Positions 13,166 to 21,885 of a DNA stretch of 64,000 nt are shown one piece after another. The position numbers and the translations under genes are program-made. Source of the DNA: Algibacter miyuki (GTDB lineage Bacteria; Bacteroidota; Bacteroidia; Flavobacteriales; Flavobacteriaceae); NCBI RefSeq assembly GCF_042427745.1, contig NZ_JBHMFA010000009.1; one strand, 5' to 3'. Below the pieces are notes generated by a model, which was not told the origin of the DNA, did not search any database, and worked only from the letters and a program-made list of their open reading frames with translations. Within the stretch, counting starts at the first letter, position 1. The number at the start of each line of letters is the position of its first letter.

Positions 13166-13894
13166 ATGGCTTATTTAAAATTAAACATTTTCAATGTATT
13201 GATATTCGTTGGTATGCTCGTTGGTATAGGCTTCGGAAGTTTTATTCTTAGGAAGAACAATACTAAACTGTCGCGCTTGTTGGCAGGATTTTTTTTGTCG
13301 CTCTGTATATCGATAATACAATTAGTATATCGTGATATGGGGTTAAATCGTGCTATTATAGAAATTCCACGATTGCCAACCGATATTTTGTTAGTAGCCT
13401 TTATTTTTGTTTTTGTAGAGCTCTACACCAAATATATTTATCGGAAATCTGTTTTGTATATCGCGTTTTCAGTCTTTTTAGCTGTATATACATTTAACCT
13501 CTGCTATCATTTTCAGGTTTTTTCAATGGCCTTAGAAACATATTTAGCAATAGACTTATTAATAGAGACTATAATCCCTGTGGTTAGTTTAGGATTAATG
13601 ATTCCGATTTTTGTTAATGTTTATGGTGTTTTTAACAAGAACGAAAAAAACAGCGTTAACAGAGCTTCTAACGCGCGGTTTCAATGGCTTTTCAATCTCA
13701 TTTACGGCGCTTTATTTTTAACGATACTTTGGGTTTTAAACGTTGTTTTTGCGCGTTTTGTTTTTAATGGCGATAATTTACCGAGCTATTACGTGTTATG
13801 GCTTAGCGCTACGGCTGCCTTAATTTGGTGGGCATATAGCGGTATTCCTATAGAGGTTTTACTAGATAAGGAATCAGAAGATCATAAGCCGTAA
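13166..13894 (+). CDS. Seven-TM membrane protein resembling a sensor domain without an effector
   Basis: 242 aa with about seven TM helices separated by short loops (LIFVGMLVGIGFGSFIL, LAGFFLSLCISIIQLVY, ILLVAFIFVFVELY, VLYIAFSVFLAVYTFNL, IIPVVSLGLMIPIFVNVY, LIYGALFLTILWVLNVVF, YYVLWLSATAALIWWAYSG). The layout and spacing resemble the 7TM sensor region of Bacteroidota AraC-type regulators, but the protein stops just after the last helix with a polar tail (DKESEDHKP) and has no helix-turn-helix. It might be a truncated regulator or a stand-alone membrane protein. The convergent neighbour is the degenerate kinase at 13978. Confidence 0.55.
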   Translation: MAYLKLNIFNVLIFVGMLVGIGFGSFILRKNNTKLSRLLAGFFLSLCISIIQLVYRDMGLNRAIIEIPRLPTDILLVAFIFVFVELYTKYIYRKSVLYIAFSVFLAVYTFNLCYHFQVFSMALETYLAIDLLIETIIPVVSLGLMIPIFVNVYGVFNKNEKNSVNRASNARFQWLFNLIYGALFLTILWVLNVVFARFVFNGDNLPSYYVLWLSATAALIWWAYSGIPIEVLLDKESEDHKP

Positions 13895-13977
13895 AGGTGC
13901 TTTTCTTTATAGAATTAAAAAGAAGACATAGTCTTAAAATAACAAATACCTTTAGGAAGGCAAAAAAAACACCTGCA

Positions 13978-15369
13978 TTAGCCCTTTTGATGTAAAATGG
14001 CTTGGATGCTTGCTAATAAATGGCTTGGAGTAAATGGTTTAGTTAAGCAATGATGCAGGTCTAAATCAAGTAATTCAAAGGTGCTATCCGTTAAATCTTC
14101 ATTACTTATTAATAAAAATGGAATGTCTTTAAGGGCGGGTTGTGCTATTAATAGTTCTCTCAACTCGAAACCATCAATAACAGGCATTCTTGTCGTACTT
14201 ATAATTAAATCGAATTCAAATCTATTTAATTTCTCTAGTGCCGATTTTCCATTTGTAACATATACACAGTTGTAGAGCGGTGCTAAAAAAGCATCATAAC
14301 ATTGATTAAGTTCTAATACATGTTCGGCAATTAAAATGTTTGTTTTAGAGGCTAACCAAACTTTATTATTAAAATAATGACTGTTTTTTATTACATTTTT
14401 AGAAGGGCTAAATGGAATAATATTTTCTGTAGCTTGTCCGTTCTTTTTCTTAATGGGTAACGTAATGTTAAATTCTGCGCCTTCTTCTATAGAACTGTTT
14501 AAAGTGATATTGCCTTGCATTAATGCAACTAGAGCTTTAGCACTAAAAAGTGTAATGCCAATACCTTCAATATGTGAGCTGTTTTCTGAAGGATTAAATA
14601 GGTTGAAAACTTTAGCCTGGTCGTGTGCCGTTTGGTTCACATTAAAATTACTAAAGGTGATGCAAAGCATGTCGTTTTCATCGATTGAAACCTTGAATTC
14701 TATTTTAGAGTTTTCAAAAGAAAAGTTGATAGTATTAGTCAGTATGTGCGAAATGAGTTTGTCGGTCTTCGCTTTATCTATTTCTAATAAAAGCCTATTG
14801 GGGATGTTAGAATCAAGATGTAATGTTATGTTTTTCGAGTGAACTAAATCATTTGCTTTTAATAATTGATGATTTAAAAACTCATTAATATCGACCTCCT
14901 CTAAACGAATTTTTTTAGACGAGTCCGTCGTTTTTAAATAACTTACAATGTCGTTAATGTCTTGATTTATTTTGAATCCATTTTTTTCAACTGTTCCTAT
15001 GTCTTGTAAAATAGCATCAGTTGAACGTTTTTCTTTAACTAGTTCTAAAGCTGCTAAAATTAAAGTGATGGGCGTTTTTATATCGAGCACTAAGTTTTCT
15101 ATAAGCTTGTTTTTATCGGTGAGTCGCTTTATTTTGTTTTCTAAAGTGAGCTTGATAGTGTCAGTTTTGCGTTTTTGTAAAATAATAAAAGAGATTAACG
15201 CACAAAACGTAATGGCCGTACCTATAATGTAAAATATATCATCATTGTATTCCGGAGGCGTATTTACCGCAGTATGGCTTTTCGTATTTTGAAATAAGCT
15301 TATTAACAGTGTTGAAAGTTTCGATAGCAAACCAATGTCACCTGTAAGGGGTGGTGTGTATAATGTCAT
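13978..15369 (-). CDS. Hybrid histidine kinase-like protein with both phosphoacceptors missing
   Basis: 463 aa. TM segment at about 47-66 (IFYIIGTAITFCALISFIIL), then a coiled linker and a HisKA-like region in which the usual SHEIRTPL is LDIKTPITL, so the phosphoacceptor His is replaced by Leu. The ATPase-like domain (about 185-305) has a weak N box (LISHILTNTINFS), no DTGxGI box (FSNFNVNQT instead) and a partial G2 (IEGIGITLFSAKAL). The receiver-like domain (about 340-460) reads DLIISTTRMPVIDG, where Thr stands at the usual Asp position. The later LTKPF lysine is kept. It is probably a signalling scaffold or pseudokinase, not an active enzyme. Confidence 0.7.
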   Translation of the reverse strand: MTLYTPPLTGDIGLLSKLSTLLISLFQNTKSHTAVNTPPEYNDDIFYIIGTAITFCALISFIILQKRKTDTIKLTLENKIKRLTDKNKLIENLVLDIKTPITLILAALELVKEKRSTDAILQDIGTVEKNGFKINQDINDIVSYLKTTDSSKKIRLEEVDINEFLNHQLLKANDLVHSKNITLHLDSNIPNRLLLEIDKAKTDKLISHILTNTINFSFENSKIEFKVSIDENDMLCITFSNFNVNQTAHDQAKVFNLFNPSENSSHIEGIGITLFSAKALVALMQGNITLNSSIEEGAEFNITLPIKKKNGQATENIIPFSPSKNVIKNSHYFNNKVWLASKTNILIAEHVLELNQCYDAFLAPLYNCVYVTNGKSALEKLNRFEFDLIISTTRMPVIDGFELRELLIAQPALKDIPFLLISNEDLTDSTFELLDLDLHHCLTKPFTPSHLLASIQAILHQKG

Positions 15370-15935
15370 GTTTAATATTTGGAAGGTCTTAAAGGGATAT
15401 ATACGTTGTAGTTAGGGGTTTAGATGTGAAAAACACGTTCTGTTCGCTTAAATTTATGGAAATAAAGTTGGTTTTTTATAACTATTTAGATAAATTTTTA
15501 ATGTTTTTATCATATTCAATAGCGTTAGAGTCTTTACTGTAGCGGAAAGTAAGAATAAGTAGATTTATTTTTAGGAGTGGAAAGTTTATTTAATTTTAGT
15601 GTTGTTTTTTTTGTAAAAAAATGTTTTCTTAAACTAGAAAGTAATATTGGAGTGCTTTTTATGTTAATACTAACAAAAAAATGAAAACAATTCCTGTATG
15701 CAGAATAAGGATTGAAGTGTGGTTTCTAAAACTAAGTTATTTGAATGTATTATTAATTTTGAAGTAGGAGAGATTACGGTATTTTAGCATAACCCAAATG
15801 GTGTGTGGATAAAATAGAACAGGAGAATTTTAAAAATGAACTTGCTCAAAGCGTTCTCAAGATAGAAGGTATAAAGAAGATTTTGGACAGGCGAGTTGCT
15901 TGGGAGATAAGTTTTAAGAAAAGATATGTCAAAAT
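15370..15935. other. Long intergenic region, no supported gene
   Basis: About 570 bp between the degenerate kinase start and the accD terminator. It is AT-rich with only short frames, and I see no RNA gene or repeat. It presumably contains the kinase promoter. Confidence 0.5.
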
Positions 15936-15967
15936 AAAAAAAGCGAGCCGTTGGGCTCGCTTTTTTT
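15936..15967 (-). terminator. accD terminator
   Basis: A GCGAGCC / GGCTCGC stem around GTTG with long A and T runs on the two sides, 3 bp after the accD stop. It is a strong Rho-independent form. Confidence 0.92.
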
Positions 15968-15969
15968 GT

Positions 15970-16827
15970 TTATGCTCTTAAAGGTTGATTTGTAATTAAA
16001 TCAACATATTGATTGACTTTGTTTTTTAGATCTTTACGAAGTGTAATAAAATCTAGGAAACCGTGTTCTAGTAAAAACTCGGCTGTTTGGAAACCTTCAG
16101 GTAATTCTTTTCCTGTGGTATCGCGTACAATTCTAGGGCCTGCAAAACCAATTAAGGCTCCTGGCTCACTAATATTAATATCGCCTAGCATAGCAAACGA
16201 TGCTGTTGTACCTCCTGTTGTTGGATCGGTACATAAAGAGATATAAGGTAAACCGGCATCGGCTAATTGCGCTAGTTTTACCGATGTTTTAGCAAGTTGC
16301 ATAAGTGATAATGCTGCTTCCATCATTCGGGCTCCACCAGATTTAGAAATTACCATTAAAGGTAATTTGTTTTTTAAGGCGTAATCGGCTGCACGTGCAA
16401 TTTTTTCTCCTACAACACTACCCATAGAACCTCCAATAAAAGCGAAATCCATACAAGCTACCACGATATCTTTTCCTTTAGATTTACCTACAGCACAGCG
16501 TACGGCATCTTTTAATTTGGTTTTTTCTTGAGCTGCTTTTAAGCGGTCTGGATATTTTTTAGTATCCTCGAATTTTAAAGGATCTTTAGAGTCTAGATTT
16601 TTATCGAGTTCTTTAAATTTATTATCATCAAAAAGAATTTCGAAATATTCTTTACTGCCTATTCTAACGTGGTATCCGTCTTCTGGACTTACGTAGAAGT
16701 TTTTTTCTAATTCTTCGGCATCTACAATTTTACCTGTTGGAGATTTATACCACAGCCCTTTTGGGGTGTCTTTTTTCTCTTCCGTTGTGGTTGTAATACC
16801 TTTTGTTTTTCTTTTAAACCAAGACAT
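15970..16827 (-). CDS. accD: Acetyl-CoA carboxylase carboxyltransferase subunit beta, zinc-ribbon cysteines absent
   Basis: 285 aa. It forms the carboxyltransferase with AccA and moves the carboxyl group from biotin to acetyl-CoA for fatty-acid synthesis. Crotonase-fold motifs: MDFAFIGGSMGSVVGEKIAR, SKSGGARMMEAALSLMQLAKT, CTDPTTGGTTASFAMLGDI and IGFAGPRIVRDTTG. At the N-terminus the E. coli CDSCG and CPKC positions are KSPTGK and VSPEDGYH, so all four zinc ligands are missing although the fold length is kept. I recall the same in flavobacterial homologues, so it is a lineage trait. A dispersed repeat (copy B) lies upstream. Confidence 0.95.
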   Translation of the reverse strand: MSWFKRKTKGITTTTEEKKDTPKGLWYKSPTGKIVDAEELEKNFYVSPEDGYHVRIGSKEYFEILFDDNKFKELDKNLDSKDPLKFEDTKKYPDRLKAAQEKTKLKDAVRCAVGKSKGKDIVVACMDFAFIGGSMGSVVGEKIARAADYALKNKLPLMVISKSGGARMMEAALSLMQLAKTSVKLAQLADAGLPYISLCTDPTTGGTTASFAMLGDINISEPGALIGFAGPRIVRDTTGKELPEGFQTAEFLLEHGFLDFITLRKDLKNKVNQYVDLITNQPLRA

Positions 16828-16873
16828 ATATATGTGTTTTAAAGTTTAATGCTTTAATGTTAAGCCGTTAACT

Positions 16874-17001
16874 GCGTTAAGGATTGATGCGGCATCCTTT
16901 TTTATTTTGTTATTATGCGAAGCAATAATAGCGAAATTAAAAAGATACAGCGGAAAGCCTGACGGCAAAATTAAAGCTTTTTTTAATTTTGCGGTAACGC
17001 C
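16874..17001 (-). repeat. Dispersed intergenic repeat, copy B
   Basis: GCGTTAAGGATTGATGCGG at the left and GCGGTAACGCC at the right, with GATACAGCGGAAAGCC inside. This is the reverse orientation of copy A and has a longer AT-rich centre. Confidence 0.7.
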
Positions 17002-17056
17002 AGGATGATTTTATTCCTTTTTATCCTTTAAAAGGTTAAGATAGTGCATTTTAAAT

Positions 17057-17085
17057 AAAAAAAGGCCCCGCTTTAACGCAGAGCC
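17057..17085 (-). terminator. fbaA terminator
   Basis: On the minus strand GGCTCTGC (complement of 17078-17085) pairs with GCGGGGCC (17064-17071), using G-T wobbles, and is followed by seven Ts. It lies about 30 bp after the fbaA stop. Confidence 0.75.
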
Positions 17086-17115
17086 TTGATGTATATGTGA
17101 TAAAATAGCCTAAAA

Positions 17116-18183
17116 TTATAGGGTATTTACGTTGTTTAAGTCTTCGAAAGCCTTTTTTAAACGGGCTACGAATGTTTTTTCACCTTCACGTAACCAAACT
17201 CTTGGATCGTAATATTTTTTGTTTGGAGAATCGTCACCATCAGGGTTACCTATTTGTGCTTTTAAATACTCAGATTTTCCGCCCATGTAATCACGAATAC
17301 CTTCCATGAATGCATATTGTAAATCGGTATCGATGTTCATTTTAATTACACCGTAGCTAATGCCTTCTCTAATTTCTTCTACTGTAGATCCAGATCCACC
17401 GTGGAATACAAAGTCGATATGGTTTTCTTCAACACCATATTTTTTTGTAATGAATTCTTGAGAATTTTTTAAGATTTTCGGAGTTAATTTAACGTTACCT
17501 GGCTTGTAAACACCGTGTACGTTTCCAAAAGCTGCTGCAATAGTAAATTGTGGACTTACTTTGCTTAATTCTTCGTAAGCGTAAGCTACTTCTTCTGGTT
17601 GTGTGTATAGTTTAGAATCGTCTACATCAGAGTTATCTACACCATCTTCTTCACCACCTGTAATACCTAATTCTATTTCTAAAGTCATGCCCATTTTAGA
17701 CATTCTTTCTAAATATGTTTTGCATATAGCGATGTTTTCTTCGATTGGCTCTTCAGAAAGGTCAATCATGTGAGAACTGAATAATGGTTTTCCAGTTTCT
17801 TTAAAGTGTACTTCACTAGCGTCTAATAAACCGTCGATCCAAGGTAATAATTTTTTAGCACAGTGATCTGTATGTAAAATTACTGGAACACCGTAAGCTT
17901 CGGCTAAAGTATGTACGTGTTTTGCACCTGCAACAGCACCTGCAATAGCGGCTTTTTGTCCGTCGTTGCTTAATCCTTTACCTGCGTTAAATTGTGCACC
18001 ACCATTAGAAAATTGGATAATTACTGGAGCATTTAAATCTTTTGCAGTTTCTAAAACACCGTTGATAGTGTCCGAACCGATAACGTTTACTGCTGGTAAA
18101 GCATATCCGTTTTCTTTAGCATGATTAAATATTGCTTGTACTTCTTGTCCGGTTGCTACACCTGGTTTTATATTGTGTCCCAT
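17116..18183 (-). CDS. fbaA: Class II fructose-bisphosphate aldolase
   Basis: 355 aa from ATG at 18183 (MGHNIKPGVATGQEVQAIF). The open frame extends 13 codons further, but the family starts at MG. The zinc enzyme cleaves fructose-1,6-bisphosphate in glycolysis and gluconeogenesis. Signatures: AVNVIGSDTINGVLETAKD, VILHTDHCAKKLLPWIDGLL (metal ligand His), the acidic metal segment LEIELGITGGEEDGVDNSD, AAAFGNVHGVYKPGNVKL and FVFHGGSGSTVEEI. The length and motifs fit the E. coli FbaA type. Single gene with its own terminator. Confidence 0.95.
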   Translation of the reverse strand: MGHNIKPGVATGQEVQAIFNHAKENGYALPAVNVIGSDTINGVLETAKDLNAPVIIQFSNGGAQFNAGKGLSNDGQKAAIAGAVAGAKHVHTLAEAYGVPVILHTDHCAKKLLPWIDGLLDASEVHFKETGKPLFSSHMIDLSEEPIEENIAICKTYLERMSKMGMTLEIELGITGGEEDGVDNSDVDDSKLYTQPEEVAYAYEELSKVSPQFTIAAAFGNVHGVYKPGNVKLTPKILKNSQEFITKKYGVEENHIDFVFHGGSGSTVEEIREGISYGVIKMNIDTDLQYAFMEGIRDYMGGKSEYLKAQIGNPDGDDSPNKKYYDPRVWLREGEKTFVARLKKAFEDLNNVNTL

Positions 18184-18318
18184 TTTATGTAATAATTTTA
18201 ATTTATAATTACTAGTTACCAAAAGTAATCAATTTTAAAATATAAAAGTGGGGTTTTTTAATTTGAAACTATTAAAAAAGCACTAAAACGTTATAGTGAA
18301 ACTACTAAAACTTGAAGC

Positions 18319-20868
18319 TTAAAAGGGGTAGTTGATACCAATATTATAAACCGCGTTTTTAAAGTTGTACTCACTAAACCAACGATATTGATCGGCATTG
18401 GCTGGGTTATAGGTTTTAAAGCCTACATCGAAACGAAAAACAAAGAAACTAAAGTCGTAACGCAATCCAGCACCCGAACCTACTGCGATGTCTTTTAAAG
18501 AATCGAAATTATCGAAGGTTGCGCCTTGGGTTTCTACATCGTCAAAAACATTCCAAATGTTTCCGGCATCGATAAAAAAGGCGCCGTTTAAATTGCCAAA
18601 TAAACTAAAACGTTGTTCGAGGTTAAGGCCTAATTTTAAATTGGCTTCGTTGAATTCATTTATAGTTTGAGAACTTCCGGGTCCTAAAGAATAAGCGGTC
18701 CAGGCGCGATTGTCATTAGGCCCACCTGCAAAGAAACTTTTAGAAAACGGAATGCTACTTGAGTTCCCGTAAGGCACTGCAAGGCCTAAAAAGCTGCGCA
18801 TGGCTAAAACGTTTTTGCCGCCTAAATCCCAGTGTTTTGTGTAGTCGAGTTCTGTTTTTACATATTGTGAAAAGGCTACATCTAACAATTGATATCGGTC
18901 TTGACTATCTTTTTTTAGGCCAATTAATCCAGCTGCATTGGCTAAAATATTTCCGGCAAGTTCGAGTTTGACTTTAAATATTGAAAAATTTTCGTCAAAA
19001 ATATTAGTTCGATTATCTTTTGTGAAACTGAAACTCGATGCTAAAATTAAGTTGTTTTCGGTAAGCCTCGATTTACGTTCGTTAATACCTTGAATTGTAG
19101 ATAAATCGTCGCTTGTAATTTCAGAAGGGGTTACGCTGGCTAATGCGTACGCTATAAATTCATCAGCTTCATTAACAGGGTTTGTAGCATTTGGAATATT
19201 TAAACCACGATCTTCCGGAGTGTAACCTGCATCTATCGCTATGCGGTTTAAAATATTATATGATGAAGTATAAACTCTGAAATAATTATCAATATTCAGG
19301 TTATTAATATATTGAATATTAAAAACATCTAGTTTGTTAGTGAATTTACTATTGGGTTGCCAATTGTAATTAAAAGCCCCGCTGAAGGTTTCTTTATCCA
19401 AACCAATATTAGTTTGGCTTGTTGTCGATAAGCTTATGTTGGTGCTTGGCGACATGTATTTAGGGATAATACCTTCGGTGTAAAAGGGTGAAAATAACCT
19501 CGGAATGGTGAGTCTTAAATCTATACCAAACTCATTAATATCGAAAAAAGGATCGTCTATATTGTTTTTATCTTTTGAAGATCCAATAGAAGCAATACCA
19601 GAAATTTGAAAAGTTTCGGCACCTCCAAAAATATTTCTAATCTGTAAACTTGGGTTTAACGAAAATCCAAAGTTTTGAATATTACTTTGCGACACATCGG
19701 CACTAAAGCCAAAGTTGAATTTTTTTAAGGGTGTTAACCTAATAGTATCGGTAAGCATATTATCTTCAAGCTCATAATACTCAATGTTAGGGTATTTAAA
19801 AGTGCGTAGTTCGTTGAGGTGCCTGTATGTTCGTGTACGATCTAAATCCTTGAAAATAGTACCGGCATTGGTAAACATGGCATCGGTCAAGGCTCTTGGG
19901 CGGTATTTTATTTTATCGTAGGCATAAATGTTATAGCCGTTGTATTTAATAGAATCCTGAAAAGGTTTACCGCGATTTTCATAAGAATAATCGGTGATGA
20001 TATTAACATCTTTAATAGTGAAAATTTTAAAAGGCACACGCGAAATAGAGTCTTGATTTCTGATGGCACGATCTAAAATATTGATACCCACGTTCATTTT
20101 TTTGTTCGTACCAATAGTGTCAATATCCATCGAGATGTAATCTTGAGAAAAATGATAAACACCAGAATTACGCATGCTTGTGCTAATGCGCTCACGTTCT
20201 TGTTCGAAATCTACCGTTTTGTATTGCTTATTGGTTTTTACGAGCGCCTCGTTTTTAATTTTCTGATAAATGGTATCAATTACAGGCGATTTAATATTCA
20301 CCGTAATCGAATCTATAACAAAGGCTTTACCGGTTTTAACTTGATATTCCACTTTGGCACGTTTATCATCAGTTTTGGTAATGCTGTAATCGGATTTGGC
20401 ATCTAACCAACCATTATTAATATAGTAACTGTTAAGTCGGCTTACTGTTTTTTGCGCTTTTAAATCGCTTACAATTACCGGAGCTTCGCCAATTTTTTTA
20501 AGCCATGTATTAAATTTTATTTTAGAATCTATGTATTTGTCAAGTTGTTTTTTAGATAAAAATTGCTCAAGGTTTTTACGTTTGTTAGGTCTTTTGTCTA
20601 ATCTAGCATTTACAATAGAATCTATATTAGGTCGTGCTAAATTGTAAACATGCAACTTTAAAGGCAAACCCATAAACGGAATTTTACTATTCGGTTTTTG
20701 GTAATATAGATTATTAATAGTCTCTGTGTTTTCTTTTTCACCATTTACAAGCACGGTGTTTTCAGAAAGTACATGTTCGCCATCGGCAACGCGTTTTAAG
20801 CTGTCGCAAGCTGTAATAATGTAAAAGCAGAGTAGTAAAACTATTATGTTAGTGCGTTGCAGTTTCAA
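18319..20868 (-). CDS. tamL: TamL, outer-membrane lipoprotein of the Omp85/TamA family
   Basis: 849 aa. The N-terminus MKLQRTNIIVLLLCFYIITAC is a lipoprotein signal with the lipidated Cys at about 21. POTRA-like segments occupy roughly 30-390 (KTVSRLNSYYINNGWLDAKSDY, FTIKDVNIITDYSYENRG). The C-terminal half is a 16-strand Omp85 barrel with FFAGGPNDNRAWTAYSLGPGS (the conserved lid-lock type motif), GNLNGAFFIDAGNIW and GSGAGLRYDFSFFVFRFDVGF near the end. In Bacteroidota a lipid-anchored TamA homologue acts with TamB in envelope assembly. No tamB is adjacent. The divergent neighbour is the rRNA/tRNA methyltransferase. Confidence 0.88.
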   Translation of the reverse strand: MKLQRTNIIVLLLCFYIITACDSLKRVADGEHVLSENTVLVNGEKENTETINNLYYQKPNSKIPFMGLPLKLHVYNLARPNIDSIVNARLDKRPNKRKNLEQFLSKKQLDKYIDSKIKFNTWLKKIGEAPVIVSDLKAQKTVSRLNSYYINNGWLDAKSDYSITKTDDKRAKVEYQVKTGKAFVIDSITVNIKSPVIDTIYQKIKNEALVKTNKQYKTVDFEQERERISTSMRNSGVYHFSQDYISMDIDTIGTNKKMNVGINILDRAIRNQDSISRVPFKIFTIKDVNIITDYSYENRGKPFQDSIKYNGYNIYAYDKIKYRPRALTDAMFTNAGTIFKDLDRTRTYRHLNELRTFKYPNIEYYELEDNMLTDTIRLTPLKKFNFGFSADVSQSNIQNFGFSLNPSLQIRNIFGGAETFQISGIASIGSSKDKNNIDDPFFDINEFGIDLRLTIPRLFSPFYTEGIIPKYMSPSTNISLSTTSQTNIGLDKETFSGAFNYNWQPNSKFTNKLDVFNIQYINNLNIDNYFRVYTSSYNILNRIAIDAGYTPEDRGLNIPNATNPVNEADEFIAYALASVTPSEITSDDLSTIQGINERKSRLTENNLILASSFSFTKDNRTNIFDENFSIFKVKLELAGNILANAAGLIGLKKDSQDRYQLLDVAFSQYVKTELDYTKHWDLGGKNVLAMRSFLGLAVPYGNSSSIPFSKSFFAGGPNDNRAWTAYSLGPGSSQTINEFNEANLKLGLNLEQRFSLFGNLNGAFFIDAGNIWNVFDDVETQGATFDNFDSLKDIAVGSGAGLRYDFSFFVFRFDVGFKTYNPANADQYRWFSEYNFKNAVYNIGINYPF

Positions 20869-21040
20869 ATGAAAATAAAGGTTAATCTGGGTTAAATCTG
20901 TTTTAAAATTTTATTTCAACTAAAGAAATAAATAAAATACGCGTTAAGTGTTCAAAAATACATTTTTTTCAACTGAAAAATTACTGTCGAAGCCAATGTT
21001 ACTAATATTTTCTTTTTCTTTATCAAAAAATAGAAAAGGC

Positions 21041-21766
21041 ATGCTTAGTAAAAGCCAAATAAAATTAATTACGAGTTTAAAGCAAAAAAAGTTTAGACAA
21101 GAACACGGTTTATTTGTTGTTGAAGGTGTTAAAACCATAACCGAACTGTTGGCATCGTCATTAAAGCTTCACGCATTATATACTACAGAAACTCTCAATA
21201 GTAGTGCCAAAAATGAGGTTTTAGTGAGTGAAACGGATTTAAAACGCATTAGTTTTTTAAAAACACCTAATAAAGCTTTGGCTGTTTTTGAAATTCCAAA
21301 GCAGCCAACTATAGAAAACAAAGGTTTAATTGTGGTTTTGGATGATGTTCGCGATCCTGGGAATTTAGGAACCATTATACGTCTCTGCGATTGGTTTGGT
21401 GTAAAGAAGTTGGTGTGTAGTAAGGCTACCGTAGATTGTTTTAATCCAAAGGTAATACAAGCAACCATGGGGTCTATTACCCGTGTAAATATTAGTTATG
21501 TAGATTTAGAAACTTTTTTAAAGGATGTGGAGGCACCTGTTTTTGGAGCATTTATGGAAGGTGAAAACGTGTATCAGTCGGCATTGCCTACAGATGCTGT
21601 ATTAGTTATGGGAAATGAAGCCAATGGAGTTTCTAAAGCTGTTGAAAATTTAATTACTGAAAAAATAACCATCCCAAGATTTGGCGATTTACAAGCTACT
21701 GAGAGTTTGAATGTGGCTACGGCAACCGCTGTATTACTTAGTGAATGGAGGCGTGAAGGTAGTTGA
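21041..21766 (+). CDS. TrmH/SpoU-family RNA methyltransferase
   Basis: 241 aa from ATG at 21041 (MLSKSQIKLITSLKQKKFRQ). The frame is open from 20948, but the earlier segment is unlike the family. The N-terminal substrate-binding part has FVVEGVKTITELL. The SPOUT domain (about 105-240) has VLDDVRDPGNLGTIIRLCDWFG, TMGSITRVN, VLVMGNEANGVSK and the trefoil-knot loop IPRFGDLQATESLNVATATAVLL. It 2'-O-methylates ribose in rRNA or tRNA. The target cannot be read from the sequence. Divergent from tamL. Confidence 0.88.
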   Translation: MLSKSQIKLITSLKQKKFRQEHGLFVVEGVKTITELLASSLKLHALYTTETLNSSAKNEVLVSETDLKRISFLKTPNKALAVFEIPKQPTIENKGLIVVLDDVRDPGNLGTIIRLCDWFGVKKLVCSKATVDCFNPKVIQATMGSITRVNISYVDLETFLKDVEAPVFGAFMEGENVYQSALPTDAVLVMGNEANGVSKAVENLITEKITIPRFGDLQATESLNVATATAVLLSEWRREGS

Positions 21767-21863
21767 TGTTTTAAAGTTACTATATTATGTATTAATGTCA
21801 GTTACAATAATATTGCTTATCTACAAATTATATAAAAGGAGAAGTGAAAAGAAGGAACAGTAA
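21753..21863 (+). CDS. Possible 36-aa single-TM protein overlapping the methyltransferase end
   Basis: A frame from GTG at 21753 reads MKVVDVLKLLYYVLMSVTI, continues ILLIYKLYKRRSEKKEQ and stops at 21861-21863. It overlaps the last 14 bp of the methyltransferase gene in another frame. A single hydrophobic helix followed by a strongly basic tail is typical of a real small membrane protein, and GGAGG lies a few bases upstream. Evidence is limited to composition and position. Confidence 0.35.
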   Translation: MKVVDVLKLLYYVLMSVTIILLIYKLYKRRSEKKEQ

Positions 21864-21885
21864 ATAGCATGAATTACATTGTTTT

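Noticed and set aside
15805..15981. A 58-codon plus-strand frame from GTG
   Set aside because: It runs through the accD terminator hairpin into the accD 3' end, has no clear start signal and no family.
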